64,000 bases of DNA from Arthrobacter sp. MSA 4-2 (lineage in GTDB: Bacteria > Actinomycetota > Actinomycetes > Actinomycetales > Micrococcaceae). The stretch's first letter is position 1; each line of letters starts with the position of its first letter. The DNA is taken from NCBI RefSeq assembly GCF_016405885.1, contig NZ_JAEKGC010000003.1:62001-126000 (forward strand), in the 5' to 3' direction. Below are positions 35,018 through 43,176 of this stretch, one piece after another. The notes below the pieces were generated by a model, which was not told the DNA's origin, ran no database searches, and saw only the letters and a program-made list of their open reading frames with translations. A program made the translations under genes and the position numbers.

Positions 35018-37105
35018 CTACTTCTCCACGAGGGTCAGCACGTCGTAGGTGGCCACGATCTCGTCGGACTGGTTGGTCAGCACCGCATCCCAGGCCACCT
35101 CGCCGTACTCGTCGGTCTCGCGCGGGGTGATGCGCATGGCCGTCAGGGTCACCCGGATCGAATCCCCGGCGGCCACGGGGGTGAGGAAGCGCAGGTTTTC
35201 AAGCCCGTAGTTGGCCAGCACCGGCCCCGGCGCCGGGTCGACGAAGAGCCCGGCCGCCCAGGACAGCAGCAGGTACCCGTGCGCCACGATTCCCGGGAAG
35301 AACGGGTTGGCCGCGGCGGCCTCCTCGTTGGTGTGGGCGTAGAACTTATCCCCCGTGGTCTCGGCGAACGCCGTGATGTCCTCAAGGGTCACCTGCCGCA
35401 GGTCCGAGCGCACGGCGTCGCCGATGCGCAGTTCGGCAAGGTTCTTGCGGAACGGGTGGACGCCGTCGAAGTTGCGGTCGGCCCCGGTGTGCCAGATGCC
35501 GGTGACGGCCGTGAGCATGTTCGGTGAGCCCTGGAGCGCTGTGCGCTGCATGTGGTGGAGCACCGAGCGCATCCCGCCGAGCTCCTCGCCGCCGCCGGCC
35601 CGGCCGGGGCCGCCGTGGGTGAGGTGGGGCACCGGGGACCCGTGCCCCGTGGAGGACCGGGCGTCCTCCCGGTTGAGCATCAGCACGCGTCCGTGGTGGG
35701 CCGCGATGCCGGTGACGAGTTCGCGGGCCACCGCCGGGTCGTTGGTGCACACGGTGGCGACCAGGGAGCCGGAGCCGAGCGCGGCAAGGTGGACCGCGTG
35801 GGCGGGGTTGTCGTAGCCGATCACCGAAGCGACGGGCCCGAACGCCTCCACCGAGTGCAGGGCACCGGCTTCGACGTCGTCCCAGGTGAGGAGCACCGGC
35901 GCCATGAACGCTCCACTCTCGGCGGGGCCGACCGTGCCGTCGGCGCGGGTCACGGGCGGCGCCTCGAGCGAGCCAAGGGCCAGCTCGCCGCCGGAGGACA
36001 TCAGTTCCCGCACCGCGTCCCGCACCCCCTCGAGCTGCTCGAGGGACGCCAGCGCGCCCATGGTGACGCCCTCCGCCCGGGGGTCGCCGAGGGTGACGCG
36101 TTCCTCAATGCGGGCGCGGGCGGCGCCGACCACGTCCTGGACGAGGGCCTTGGGCACGATGGTGCGCCGGATGCCCGTGCACTTCTGCCCGGCCTTCACA
36201 GTCACCTCGGTGACGAGGGAGCGGATGAAGGCCTCGAATTCCGGCGTGCCCGGCACCGCGTCGGGCCCGAGGATCGCGGCGTTGAGGGAATCCGTCTCGG
36301 AACTGAAGCGCACACCGCCGTGCATCACGTTCGAGTGGGAGCGGAGGTGGTTCGCAGTGGAGGCGGACCCGGTGAAGGCGACGAGGTCGCGGTAGTCGAG
36401 GTGGTCGAGCAGGTCCCGGGCCGGTCCGGAAATGAGCTGAAGGGATCCCTTGGGCAGGATGTTCGACTGCACGATCAGCTTCACGACGGCCGCCGTGAGG
36501 TACCCGGTCGGAGTCGCGGGCTTGACGATGGTGGGAACACCGGCGAGTAAGGCGGGGGCGAGCTTTTCGAGCATGCCCCAGACGGGGAAGTTGAAGGCGT
36601 TGATCTGCACCGCGGCGCCGGGGATGCGGGTGTAGATGTGGGTGCCGAGGAAGGAGCCGTCCTTGGAGAGGTTTTCGGCCGGGCCGTCGACGATGACCTG
36701 CGAGTTGGGAAGCTCGCGCCGCCCCTTGGAGCCGAAGGTGAACAGGACGCCGATGCCGCCGTCGATGTCGACCATCGAGTCGCCGCGGGTGGCCCCCGTC
36801 CGGGCCGACAGCTCATAGAGCGGCTCCCGGTGCCCGTTGAGGAACTGGGCAAGCTCCTTGAGTTTCAGGGCCCGCTCGTGGAAGGTGAGCTTCCCGAGTT
36901 CGGCCTGGCCGGTCGAGCGCGCGAACCGCACCGCAGCGCCGACATCGAGGCCTGCGGTGCTGACGACGGCGAGGACCTCGCCGGTGCTTGCGTCGCGGAC
37001 CCGGGTGGAGTTCCCACTGTCCAGGACCTGCTGGTCCGGAGCCCACCAGGAGTCCTCGATGAAGCTGGGGACAATGTCCGTGCTCACAGCGGTAGCAGTC
37101 GTCAT
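35018..37105 (-). CDS. paaZ: Bifunctional oxepin-CoA hydrolase / 3-oxo-5,6-dehydrosuberyl-CoA dehydrogenase
   Basis: Ring-opening enzyme of 695 residues. The N-terminal NADP aldehyde dehydrogenase part (about 1-530) has general base E270 (SSETDSLN) and nucleophile C309 (GQKCTGIRR). The C-terminal MaoC hydratase (about 545-690) has FYAHTNEEAAAANPFFPG and VAHGYLLLSW. Both active sites are complete, so no shunt to a reactive aldehyde is expected. It is divergent from a hotdog thioesterase and shares an operator region with it. Confidence 0.93.
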   Translation of the reverse strand: MTTATAVSTDIVPSFIEDSWWAPDQQVLDSGNSTRVRDASTGEVLAVVSTAGLDVGAAVRFARSTGQAELGKLTFHERALKLKELAQFLNGHREPLYELSARTGATRGDSMVDIDGGIGVLFTFGSKGRRELPNSQVIVDGPAENLSKDGSFLGTHIYTRIPGAAVQINAFNFPVWGMLEKLAPALLAGVPTIVKPATPTGYLTAAVVKLIVQSNILPKGSLQLISGPARDLLDHLDYRDLVAFTGSASTANHLRSHSNVMHGGVRFSSETDSLNAAILGPDAVPGTPEFEAFIRSLVTEVTVKAGQKCTGIRRTIVPKALVQDVVGAARARIEERVTLGDPRAEGVTMGALASLEQLEGVRDAVRELMSSGGELALGSLEAPPVTRADGTVGPAESGAFMAPVLLTWDDVEAGALHSVEAFGPVASVIGYDNPAHAVHLAALGSGSLVATVCTNDPAVARELVTGIAAHHGRVLMLNREDARSSTGHGSPVPHLTHGGPGRAGGGEELGGMRSVLHHMQRTALQGSPNMLTAVTGIWHTGADRNFDGVHPFRKNLAELRIGDAVRSDLRQVTLEDITAFAETTGDKFYAHTNEEAAAANPFFPGIVAHGYLLLSWAAGLFVDPAPGPVLANYGLENLRFLTPVAAGDSIRVTLTAMRITPRETDEYGEVAWDAVLTNQSDEIVATYDVLTLVEK

Positions 37106-37159
37106 CGACTCGCCTTTCAGCTTGATCTCAACGCGTCCGCCGCCCCCGGAGGATAAACT

Positions 37160-37174
37160 GAACGGACGTTCGGT
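37160..37174. promoter_or_regulatory. PaaR-like operator between paaZ and the thioesterase gene
   Basis: GAACGGACGTTCGGT, 13 of 15 bases identical to the paaA site on the opposite strand. It lies 55 bases from paaZ and 56 from the other start, so one site may control both directions. TAATAT at 37175-37180 could be a -10. Confidence 0.65.
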
Positions 37175-37230
37175 AATATTTCCCCAGCGTACAGGATCGG
37201 CCTTTTTCAGTGCACCCCCAAGGAGCCCCA

Positions 37231-37662
37231 GTGAGCGAAACTTCAGCACCCGACGCGGCCCGGACCCCGTGGCGCATTGTCCCCGGTGAACTGGACGTCG
37301 CCATGGGCGTGGAGATCCTTGAGCAGTCAGTCGAGAAGGTCGTCGCAACAATGCCCGTTGAGGGCAACCGGCAGTCCTTCGGACTGCTTCACGGTGGGGC
37401 CTCGCTGGCCGTCGGCGAGGCCGTCGGATCCTGGGCCGCAGTGATCCACGCGAGCACCCTGGGCAAGACCGCCGTCGGGGTCGACGTCTCGGCCACCCAC
37501 CACCGGTCGGCCCGCTCGGGCCGGGTCACAGTCACGGCCACGCCGATCCACCTCGGGCGGACCCTGACCACCCACGAGGTGCTCATCGAGAACGAGGACG
37601 GCCAGCGGCTGTGCACGATGCGGATCACCAACCTGCTGCTGGACAAGCCGATCCCCGGCTGA
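37231..37662 (+). CDS. Hotdog thioesterase, YdiI/MenI-like
   Basis: Thioesterase of 143 residues, GTG 37231 after AAGGAG. VATMPVEGNRQSFGLLHGG and GEAVGSWAAVIHA (catalytic-type Glu) are followed by HHRSARSGRVTVTATPIHLGR. These closely match YdiI/EntH proteins, one of which (MenI) hydrolyses DHNA-CoA in menaquinone synthesis. The gene shares its promoter region with paaZ. It could be a second phenylacetate-pathway thioesterase, or MenI under PaaR influence; sequence alone does not decide. Confidence 0.8.
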   Translation: MSETSAPDAARTPWRIVPGELDVAMGVEILEQSVEKVVATMPVEGNRQSFGLLHGGASLAVGEAVGSWAAVIHASTLGKTAVGVDVSATHHRSARSGRVTVTATPIHLGRTLTTHEVLIENEDGQRLCTMRITNLLLDKPIPG

Positions 37663-37763
37663 GGCCGCCTGCCTCTTGGCGATTCGCCGGCGGATCGGTC
37701 AACCCGCGGGGTAACCCGACCTTTTGCCTTCCCTTACCGGGTCCGGTGAGTCAGGGTGTCCCT

Positions 37764-38882
37764 ATGCCCACACCTCTCCAGCGCGTCGTCGTCATCGGCG
37801 GCGGCATCCTCGGTGTCTCGACAGCGGTCCACCTGCTGCGCGGCGGGGCCGGCGTCACCCTGGTGACCGAGGCCGAACTGGCCAGCGGCGCCTCCGGCCG
37901 GTCCCTATCCTGGCTGAACTCCGCCGGCGAGCGCCCGGACCCCTACCATCTGCTTCGGATGGCAGGGATCGACCGCTACCGCACCCTGTTCGCCGCCGAC
38001 CCCTCCCGGGACTGGCTGCGCTTCGACGGCGCGCTTTACTGGGGCGGGGCCGGCAATGAGGAGGCGACCTCCAGGCGCCACTCCTCTGAAAAGCGGCACG
38101 GTTACGACTCGCACTTGATCGCCCCGGTGCAGGTCGGATCCCTCACCCCCCGGGTCAACCCCGCAGCGGTGGCTCCGAAGGCCATCTTCAACCCCGGGGA
38201 AGGCTGGGTGTCGCTGCCGCACCTCATCGAGTTCCTCATGGAGGAGTTCAAGGACCTCGGCGGGGACCTCGTCACCCACGCGGGAAAGGCCTCGGTCGTC
38301 CTCACCGGCGGCCGGGCAACCGGCGTCGTCACTGGCACGGGAGGGAAGCACGACGGCGACGCTGTCGTCGTCGCATGCGGCCCGCAGACCCCTGAGGTTG
38401 TCGCCGCGCTGGGAATCACCATCGAGGACGCCTCGCCCGTGTCGATGCTCGTTGTGACGAAGCCGGTCGAGCACGGCCTGCGCGCCGTCCTGAACACCCC
38501 GCGGGCCGCGGTCCGGCCCAACCCGGACAACTCCCTGGCCGCGGACCACGACTGGTACGAGGAGGCCATCACCGAGAATGCCGACGGGACCTATTCCGTT
38601 CCGGAATCCGTCGTCCAGGAACTGCTCGACGAGGTGGCCCATCTCATCGAGGGAACCCCCGCCCTCGAGCCGGCCTCCTGGAAGATCGGCCGCAAGCCCA
38701 TTCCCGGCGACGGGGAGCCCGTCTTCGGGGAGCTTGAGCAGGCGCCGGGATGCTTCGTCGCCTTCACCCACTCAGGTGCAACCCTTGGACTCATCGGCGG
38801 CGAGCTGCTCGCCGGGGAGGTCCTGACCGGCGACAAGCATCCGATGCTCGCGTCCTTCCGGCCCGGCAGGTTCCCGCGATGA
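37764..38882 (+). CDS. FAD-dependent oxidoreductase (DAO family)
   Basis: Protein of 372 residues with an N-terminal FAD-binding Rossmann motif VVVIGGGILGVSTAVHLL (about 7-24), ELASGASGRS near residue 45, and a C-terminal THSGATLGLIGG typical of D-amino-acid-oxidase/glycine-oxidase-like enzymes. It probably oxidises a small amine or amino acid; the substrate is unknown. No clear ribosome binding site is visible. It follows the thioesterase by 101 bases. Confidence 0.82.
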   Translation: MPTPLQRVVVIGGGILGVSTAVHLLRGGAGVTLVTEAELASGASGRSLSWLNSAGERPDPYHLLRMAGIDRYRTLFAADPSRDWLRFDGALYWGGAGNEEATSRRHSSEKRHGYDSHLIAPVQVGSLTPRVNPAAVAPKAIFNPGEGWVSLPHLIEFLMEEFKDLGGDLVTHAGKASVVLTGGRATGVVTGTGGKHDGDAVVVACGPQTPEVVAALGITIEDASPVSMLVVTKPVEHGLRAVLNTPRAAVRPNPDNSLAADHDWYEEAITENADGTYSVPESVVQELLDEVAHLIEGTPALEPASWKIGRKPIPGDGEPVFGELEQAPGCFVAFTHSGATLGLIGGELLAGEVLTGDKHPMLASFRPGRFPR

Positions 38883-39281
38883 CCGGAGGTGGGGACGGGC
38901 GGGCGCCCGCCCCACCGTCTTTGGGGGCGCTGCCGTGCATGTCACACTGCGTAACGTTGGGCATCCCTTCCTTTGGGCTCCGCCCGTGAAGGGTGACGGA
39001 AGGGAACCCGTGGGACAGAGGTGATAGTTGAGCCGGAATATTCTCGACCCTCGTGATACTCCTCCGTCGAAACCCTTGCGGCAGGGGGTGGTGCCTCTTG
39101 TACAGTCCTTGCGTAGAGGTCCTGACCGGACCCCGGCAATGTCCCCCATCAGTGCCGTACCGGTCAGGACCTCCATTCGTTCCCGGCAGCATCCTCGACC
39201 CCTCACGCCGACCGGCGCGCCCCTGGCCCGGCTTCCCGGCTTCCCGGCCTCGAGGCCTGTCCCGGCCCGGAAGGACCGCCC
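38883..39281. other. 399-base intergenic region with hairpins
   Basis: No gene seen. It holds TCCCTTCC (38964-38971) with GGAAGGGA (38998-39005), probably terminator-like for the oxidoreductase, and a long inverted repeat at 39116-39173 before the next gene. AAGGA at 39270-39274 is the ribosome site of that gene. Confidence 0.5.
39116..39173. repeat. 14-bp inverted repeat
   Basis: GAGGTCCTGACCGG (39116-39129) and CCGGTCAGGACCTC (39160-39173) are perfect complements with a 30-base spacer. It could be a structured leader RNA of the TspO-like gene, or a mobile-element scar; no coding remnant is visible inside. Confidence 0.6.
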
Positions 39282-40025
39282 ATGCCCGACCGTGACCTCC
39301 TTCGACAGTGTGCCGTGGCTGCAGCCGTGGCTGGAGGGATCCTCAGCGGCGCCACCGGGCACTACGGGGACGCCAATGAGAGCACCAGCCGGGTCCTTCC
39401 GGCGAACTACGCCTTCTCTATCTGGTTCCCCATTTACGCCGGCGTCCTCGGGTACGCCGGTTACCAGGCGCTTCCCACCGAACGCCGCAATCGGTTGCTC
39501 CGCCGGACCGGCGGCCCGGCGGCCGCGGCCGTGGGCCTGTCCGGGCTTTGGGCGAGGACGTCCTCGCCCGCGGTTCAGCTGCCGCTCATCGCCGCGACGA
39601 CCTCCGCGGCGCTCCTCGGCTATGCGCGGGCCACGCCGGTGGATCAGGCGGAACAGACATCGGCCGCCGCCCGCTGGCTCGTACGGGTCCCGCTCGGGCT
39701 GTTCAGCGGCTGGATCACCCTGGCGGCGGGTGCGGCGGTCCCCGAGCTCCTCATCGACCGCGGCGTCCGGGCACCCCGCCCTGGAGCCGATTTCTGGGGA
39801 ACGGCCCTGCTGGCGTCCCTGGCCGGTGCCGCCGTCGCCGTCACCCGGCGGCTCCCGGTCTCCGCGGCCTATCCCGCGGCCGTGGCATGGGGCCTCGCCG
39901 GGACCGCGGTGCGGACCCTGCCCCGCTACCGCGCCCCCGGGATCGCCGCGGCCCTCGGGGCCGGCGCCGTCGCCTTCGCGGGGCTGCGGGCAGCCCGCCG
40001 GAACGCGGAGGCGGAGAACGGCTGA
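39282..40025 (+). CDS. TspO/MBR-like (tryptophan-rich sensory protein-like) membrane protein
   Basis: Integral membrane protein of 247 residues with about six or seven helices; ATG after AAGGA. ANYAFSIWFPIYAGVLGYAGYQ is the TspO-family-like signature in the second helix region. Classical TspO is about 160 residues with five helices, so this is a longer, divergent relative. TspO proteins bind porphyrins or other hydrophobic ligands. No ligand residues can be assigned here. Confidence 0.6.
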   Translation: MPDRDLLRQCAVAAAVAGGILSGATGHYGDANESTSRVLPANYAFSIWFPIYAGVLGYAGYQALPTERRNRLLRRTGGPAAAAVGLSGLWARTSSPAVQLPLIAATTSAALLGYARATPVDQAEQTSAAARWLVRVPLGLFSGWITLAAGAAVPELLIDRGVRAPRPGADFWGTALLASLAGAAVAVTRRLPVSAAYPAAVAWGLAGTAVRTLPRYRAPGIAAALGAGAVAFAGLRAARRNAEAENG

Positions 40026-40057
40026 GCACCCCTCCCGGCCTTGATAGCGTGGAAGAC

Positions 40058-40975
40058 ATGACCGCTCGCCGCCCCTTCGCAGCGCGGCGCCTCCGGCCGG
40101 TACGGACGCCGGCGGCCCGCCGAAGGGTTCTGTCGGCCGCATTGCTTATGGCGTTCCTGGCCGCGTCGCTGTCCGCCTGTTCCCCGGCGTCGCCGGCGAC
40201 GCCCGCACCGCCGGAGCCCCTGTCCTACGTCGCCCTCGGCGATTCCTACGCTTCCGGCCTCGGCGCCGGCTCCTACTCCGGGGAATGCCGGCGCTCGCCG
40301 CTCGGCCTGCCCGGGCTGCTCGACGCCGAGGGCACGGTCGACCTCGCGGCAGACGGCACGTGCGCCGGCGCCGTCGCCGCCCCGGGCGCCGCGCCGTCCA
40401 GCGTCCCCGGACAGGTCTCCCAGCTCATGGAGGAGGGCTCGCTCGGGCCGCAGACCGATCTTGTCACCGTGTCGGCCGGAGGCAACGACGCCGGGTTCGG
40501 CCAGGTAGCGGGAACCTGCGCGGCCGCGCCCCTCGAGTCGTGCCGCCGCCTGGTCGAGGAAACGACGGCGCTCGTTCTGCCCGCCCTGGCCCGGGACCTC
40601 GACGCCCTCTACGGACAGCTCCGGAGGGCGGCTCCGGAGGCGGCGGTCGTCGTGACGGGCTACCCCCACCTGTTCTCCCCCGAATTCGGCGCGGCGGACG
40701 CCCTGAGCCTTCCGGCGCAGGAGGCCTTCAACGCCGGAACCGACTCACTGAACGCCGTCCTCGAGGAGGCTGCCGCCGCTCACGGCTTCCTGTGGGTCCC
40801 GACGACCGAAGGCTTTAGATCGCACGGGCTAGGGGCGCCCGAACCGTGGATCACCGGCGCCGGCGAACCGGACGGCCTCCACCCCAACGCCGAGGGCTAC
40901 CGCTCCGGGTACCTCCCGGCCGTGCGGGACGGCGCGGACCTGGCCGCCCTGCAGCGGGAGCGGCCCGCGCAGTAG
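40058..40975 (+). CDS. SGNH/GDSL hydrolase lipoprotein
   Basis: Exported esterase or lipase-like protein of 305 residues. A long basic N-terminus, hydrophobic run and lipobox LSAC place the lipidated Cys at 41. Block I GDSYASGLG has the nucleophile Ser63, block III SAGGND is in the middle, and DGLHPNAEGY near residue 275 supplies Asp and His. Similar actinobacterial enzymes act on lipids or acylated glycans at the envelope. The start follows GGAAGAC. Confidence 0.85.
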   Translation: MTARRPFAARRLRPVRTPAARRRVLSAALLMAFLAASLSACSPASPATPAPPEPLSYVALGDSYASGLGAGSYSGECRRSPLGLPGLLDAEGTVDLAADGTCAGAVAAPGAAPSSVPGQVSQLMEEGSLGPQTDLVTVSAGGNDAGFGQVAGTCAAAPLESCRRLVEETTALVLPALARDLDALYGQLRRAAPEAAVVVTGYPHLFSPEFGAADALSLPAQEAFNAGTDSLNAVLEEAAAAHGFLWVPTTEGFRSHGLGAPEPWITGAGEPDGLHPNAEGYRSGYLPAVRDGADLAALQRERPAQ

Positions 40976-41010
40976 GCCGCCCCGGCGGCCGGGCAGGCTG
41001 CCGGCGCGGC

Positions 41011-41514
41011 TCAGAGGGTCAACCGGGCCCTCAGCGCGGTGAGCTCACTGGGGCAGAGGCCTGCCTCCCGGAGGTACGACCCGGCGTCGAGCGTCGAGAG
41101 CAGTTCCAGAAGGTGCGTCCGTGCCTGGTGCAGCCAGGTCGACAGTTCCTCGGCGCTCCGGGGATTCTCCCGCGGTGCCGACTGGGTCCGGTAGCGCTCG
41201 TTCATGGTCCGCACGGCCACCTCGTAGTCATCGGCGATGTCCCCGGCCGGCACCCCGCATGCGGCGAGCAGCAGGGAGGTCACCATGCCGGTGCGGTCGC
41301 GCCCGGCCGCGCAGTGGACGATCACGCCCCCGGCCGGCGCTGCGACGACGGCCCGGGCCACCGCGGCGAATTTCCCGGGCCACCGCTCCAGGTTGTCCCG
41401 GTAGTGAAGCGGAGTGTTCAGGTAGGGCCCGCCGGCCACGCCGCCGAGGTCGCGCGCGTTCACGGCGCCCTCCCACCCGACGTCCCTGCGCGGCTCGCCT
41501 CCCGGCGGGGTCAT
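41011..41514 (-). CDS. Tyrosine-phosphatase-like protein, internally shortened
   Basis: Protein of 167 residues with an intact phosphatase loop HCAAGRDRTG (C68, R74) followed by typical helices (LLLAACGVPAGDIADDYEVAV). The N-terminus has NARDLGG at 19-25, as in Y_phosphatase3 proteins of about 240-260 residues. It then jumps straight to GPYLNTPLHYRDN, which in relatives comes roughly 60-80 residues later. The missing part normally holds the RSD/DLR core strands. So an in-frame deletion is likely, and activity is doubtful. It lies 31 bases downstream of paaH on the same strand. Confidence 0.65.
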   Translation of the reverse strand: MTPPGGEPRRDVGWEGAVNARDLGGVAGGPYLNTPLHYRDNLERWPGKFAAVARAVVAAPAGGVIVHCAAGRDRTGMVTSLLLAACGVPAGDIADDYEVAVRTMNERYRTQSAPRENPRSAEELSTWLHQARTHLLELLSTLDAGSYLREAGLCPSELTALRARLTL

Positions 41515-41545
41515 GCCCGGGGAATCCCCGGAGGGCGCCGCGGGG

Positions 41546-42397
41546 TCAGTCGTTCCACTCGAAGAAACCACGGCCCGACTTCCGGCCAAGCTCCCCCCGG
41601 GCCACCTTGTCCCGCAGGATCTGCGGCGGGGAGAACCGCTCGCCCAGCGTGGATTCGAGGTATTCGGCGATGCCGAGCCGCACGTCGAGGCCCACGATGT
41701 CGGTGGTCCGCAGCGGGCCCACCGGGTGTTTGTAGCCGAGGACCATGGCAGTGTCGATGTCCTCCGGGGAGGCGACCCCCTCCTCCACCATGCGCATCGC
41801 CTCAAGGGCAAGAGCCACCCCGAGCCGGGAACTGGCGAACCCGGGGGCGTCACGCACCACCACCGGGGTCTTCCCCAGGGCCTCGACCCATCCGCGTGCC
41901 GCCGCGGCGGTCGCCTCGGAGGTGTCGGGGCCGAGCACCACCTCGATCAGCGTGGAGGCCGGCACCGGGTTGAAGAAGTGAAGGCCGCAGAACTCCGAGG
42001 GCCGCTTCAGCACCCGGGCCAGGCCGGCGACCGAGAGCGAGGAGGTGTTCGTCGCGAGCCAGGCGCCGTCGGCGAGGTGCTCCTCCACGGCGGCGAGGGC
42101 CGCCTCCTTCAGGCCGGAGTCCTCCGGAACGGCCTCGACCACGAGGGAGCAGCCGGCGAACGCGGCATAGTCGGTGGAGATGCGGACCCGGTCGAGCAGC
42201 GTCCGCAGCGGCTCCGTCGTCGATCCGCGCTCCACGCTCTTGTGCAGGGCGCCGGACACCCGCCCGTGGGCGGCGAGCGCGGCCGGATCGTCACGCTCCA
42301 CGACGACGACGTCGGCCCCGGCAACGACAAACGCGTGGGCGATACCGGCGCCCATCCGTCCTCCGCCGAGCACCCCGACCCGGGCCGGGACGCTCAT
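41546..42397 (-). CDS. paaH: 3-Hydroxyadipyl-CoA dehydrogenase
   Basis: NAD-dependent 3-hydroxyacyl-CoA dehydrogenase of 283 residues for the lower phenylacetate pathway. The Rossmann motif GVLGGGRMGAGIA is at 8-20. LATNTSSLSV and GLHFFNPVP (His, catalytic with a downstream Glu) are followed by C-terminal RDAPGF and GRKSGRGFFEW. The gene overlaps paaF by four bases. A butyryl-type (Hbd) activity is the usual alternative, but position in the paaJ-paaF-paaH operon favours PaaH. Confidence 0.85.
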   Translation of the reverse strand: MSVPARVGVLGGGRMGAGIAHAFVVAGADVVVVERDDPAALAAHGRVSGALHKSVERGSTTEPLRTLLDRVRISTDYAAFAGCSLVVEAVPEDSGLKEAALAAVEEHLADGAWLATNTSSLSVAGLARVLKRPSEFCGLHFFNPVPASTLIEVVLGPDTSEATAAAARGWVEALGKTPVVVRDAPGFASSRLGVALALEAMRMVEEGVASPEDIDTAMVLGYKHPVGPLRTTDIVGLDVRLGIAEYLESTLGERFSPPQILRDKVARGELGRKSGRGFFEWND

Positions 42398-43176
42398 CGT
42401 TCGCCGCCCTCGGCGGCCGTGGGAGCCGGCTGGGAACCGTTCCTGCGGTCAAGGAAGCGCTGCATCCGCTCGAACTTCGCCTCGGACTCGAACAGGATGC
42501 CCTGGGCGAGCTGGTCGATCAGCGGGTGCGCCTCCGCCGGTGCCGAAAAGACGCTCTTGGTGAGCCGGACGGCGAGCGGGTCCTGCCGGGCGATGCGGTC
42601 GGCGAGCGCGTGCGCACCCTCAAGCAGCACGTCGGGTTCGTGGATCTCGGTGATGAGGCGTGCGGCGAGCGCCTCGGAGGCGTCCAGGACGCGCCCGGCC
42701 AGCAGGATCTCCTTGGCAAGGGGCTCCCCGACGAGCTCCCGAAGGCGCCAGCTCGCCCCGGCCGCCGCGAGGATCCCCAACCCGGTCTCAGGATTGCCGA
42801 TCTTCAGGGCGGGGGTGCCGATGCGGAAGTCGGCGGCATAGGCCAGCTCGGCGCCGCCGCCGAGGGCGTACCCGTCGAGGGCGGCAATCACCGGCATTGG
42901 CAGGCGGGCGATCCGGGTGAACAGCGTGGAGTTGATGCCGGCGAGGGCGTCGTCGCGGCGGCGCTCCCGAAGTTCGCCGATGTCGGCTCCCGAGGCGAAG
43001 ACGCCCCCGGTCCCGGTCAGGATCAGCACCCGTGGGTGCGCCTCAAGGCCCGAGCACAGCTGGTGCAGCTCCTCGACCATGCGGCGGTCGATCGCGTTGC
43101 GTACGGCGGGCCGGTTGAGCCGCACGAGCAGCCGGTCGGGGCCTTCCTCGACAATCAGCGCTTCGAAGGACTCCAT
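42394..43176 (-). CDS. paaF: 2,3-Dehydroadipyl-CoA hydratase
   Basis: Crotonase-family hydratase of 260 residues. FASGADIGEL forms the oxyanion hole, YALGGGAELAYAADFRIG is the family core, and GNPETGLGI contains a catalytic-type Glu. A second Glu, expected near the first in hydratases, appears in GGGAEL. This Glu pair separates it from the Asp-type PaaG at 22880. Overlaps the paaJ stop region by one base and paaH by four. Confidence 0.82.
   Translation of the reverse strand: MESFEALIVEEGPDRLLVRLNRPAVRNAIDRRMVEELHQLCSGLEAHPRVLILTGTGGVFASGADIGELRERRRDDALAGINSTLFTRIARLPMPVIAALDGYALGGGAELAYAADFRIGTPALKIGNPETGLGILAAAGASWRLRELVGEPLAKEILLAGRVLDASEALAARLITEIHEPDVLLEGAHALADRIARQDPLAVRLTKSVFSAPAEAHPLIDQLAQGILFESEAKFERMQRFLDRRNGSQPAPTAAEGGER

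Noticed and set aside
37764-39281. Mobile-element insertion around the 39116 inverted repeat
   Set aside because: No transposase or flanking target duplication is visible; kept only as an inverted repeat.
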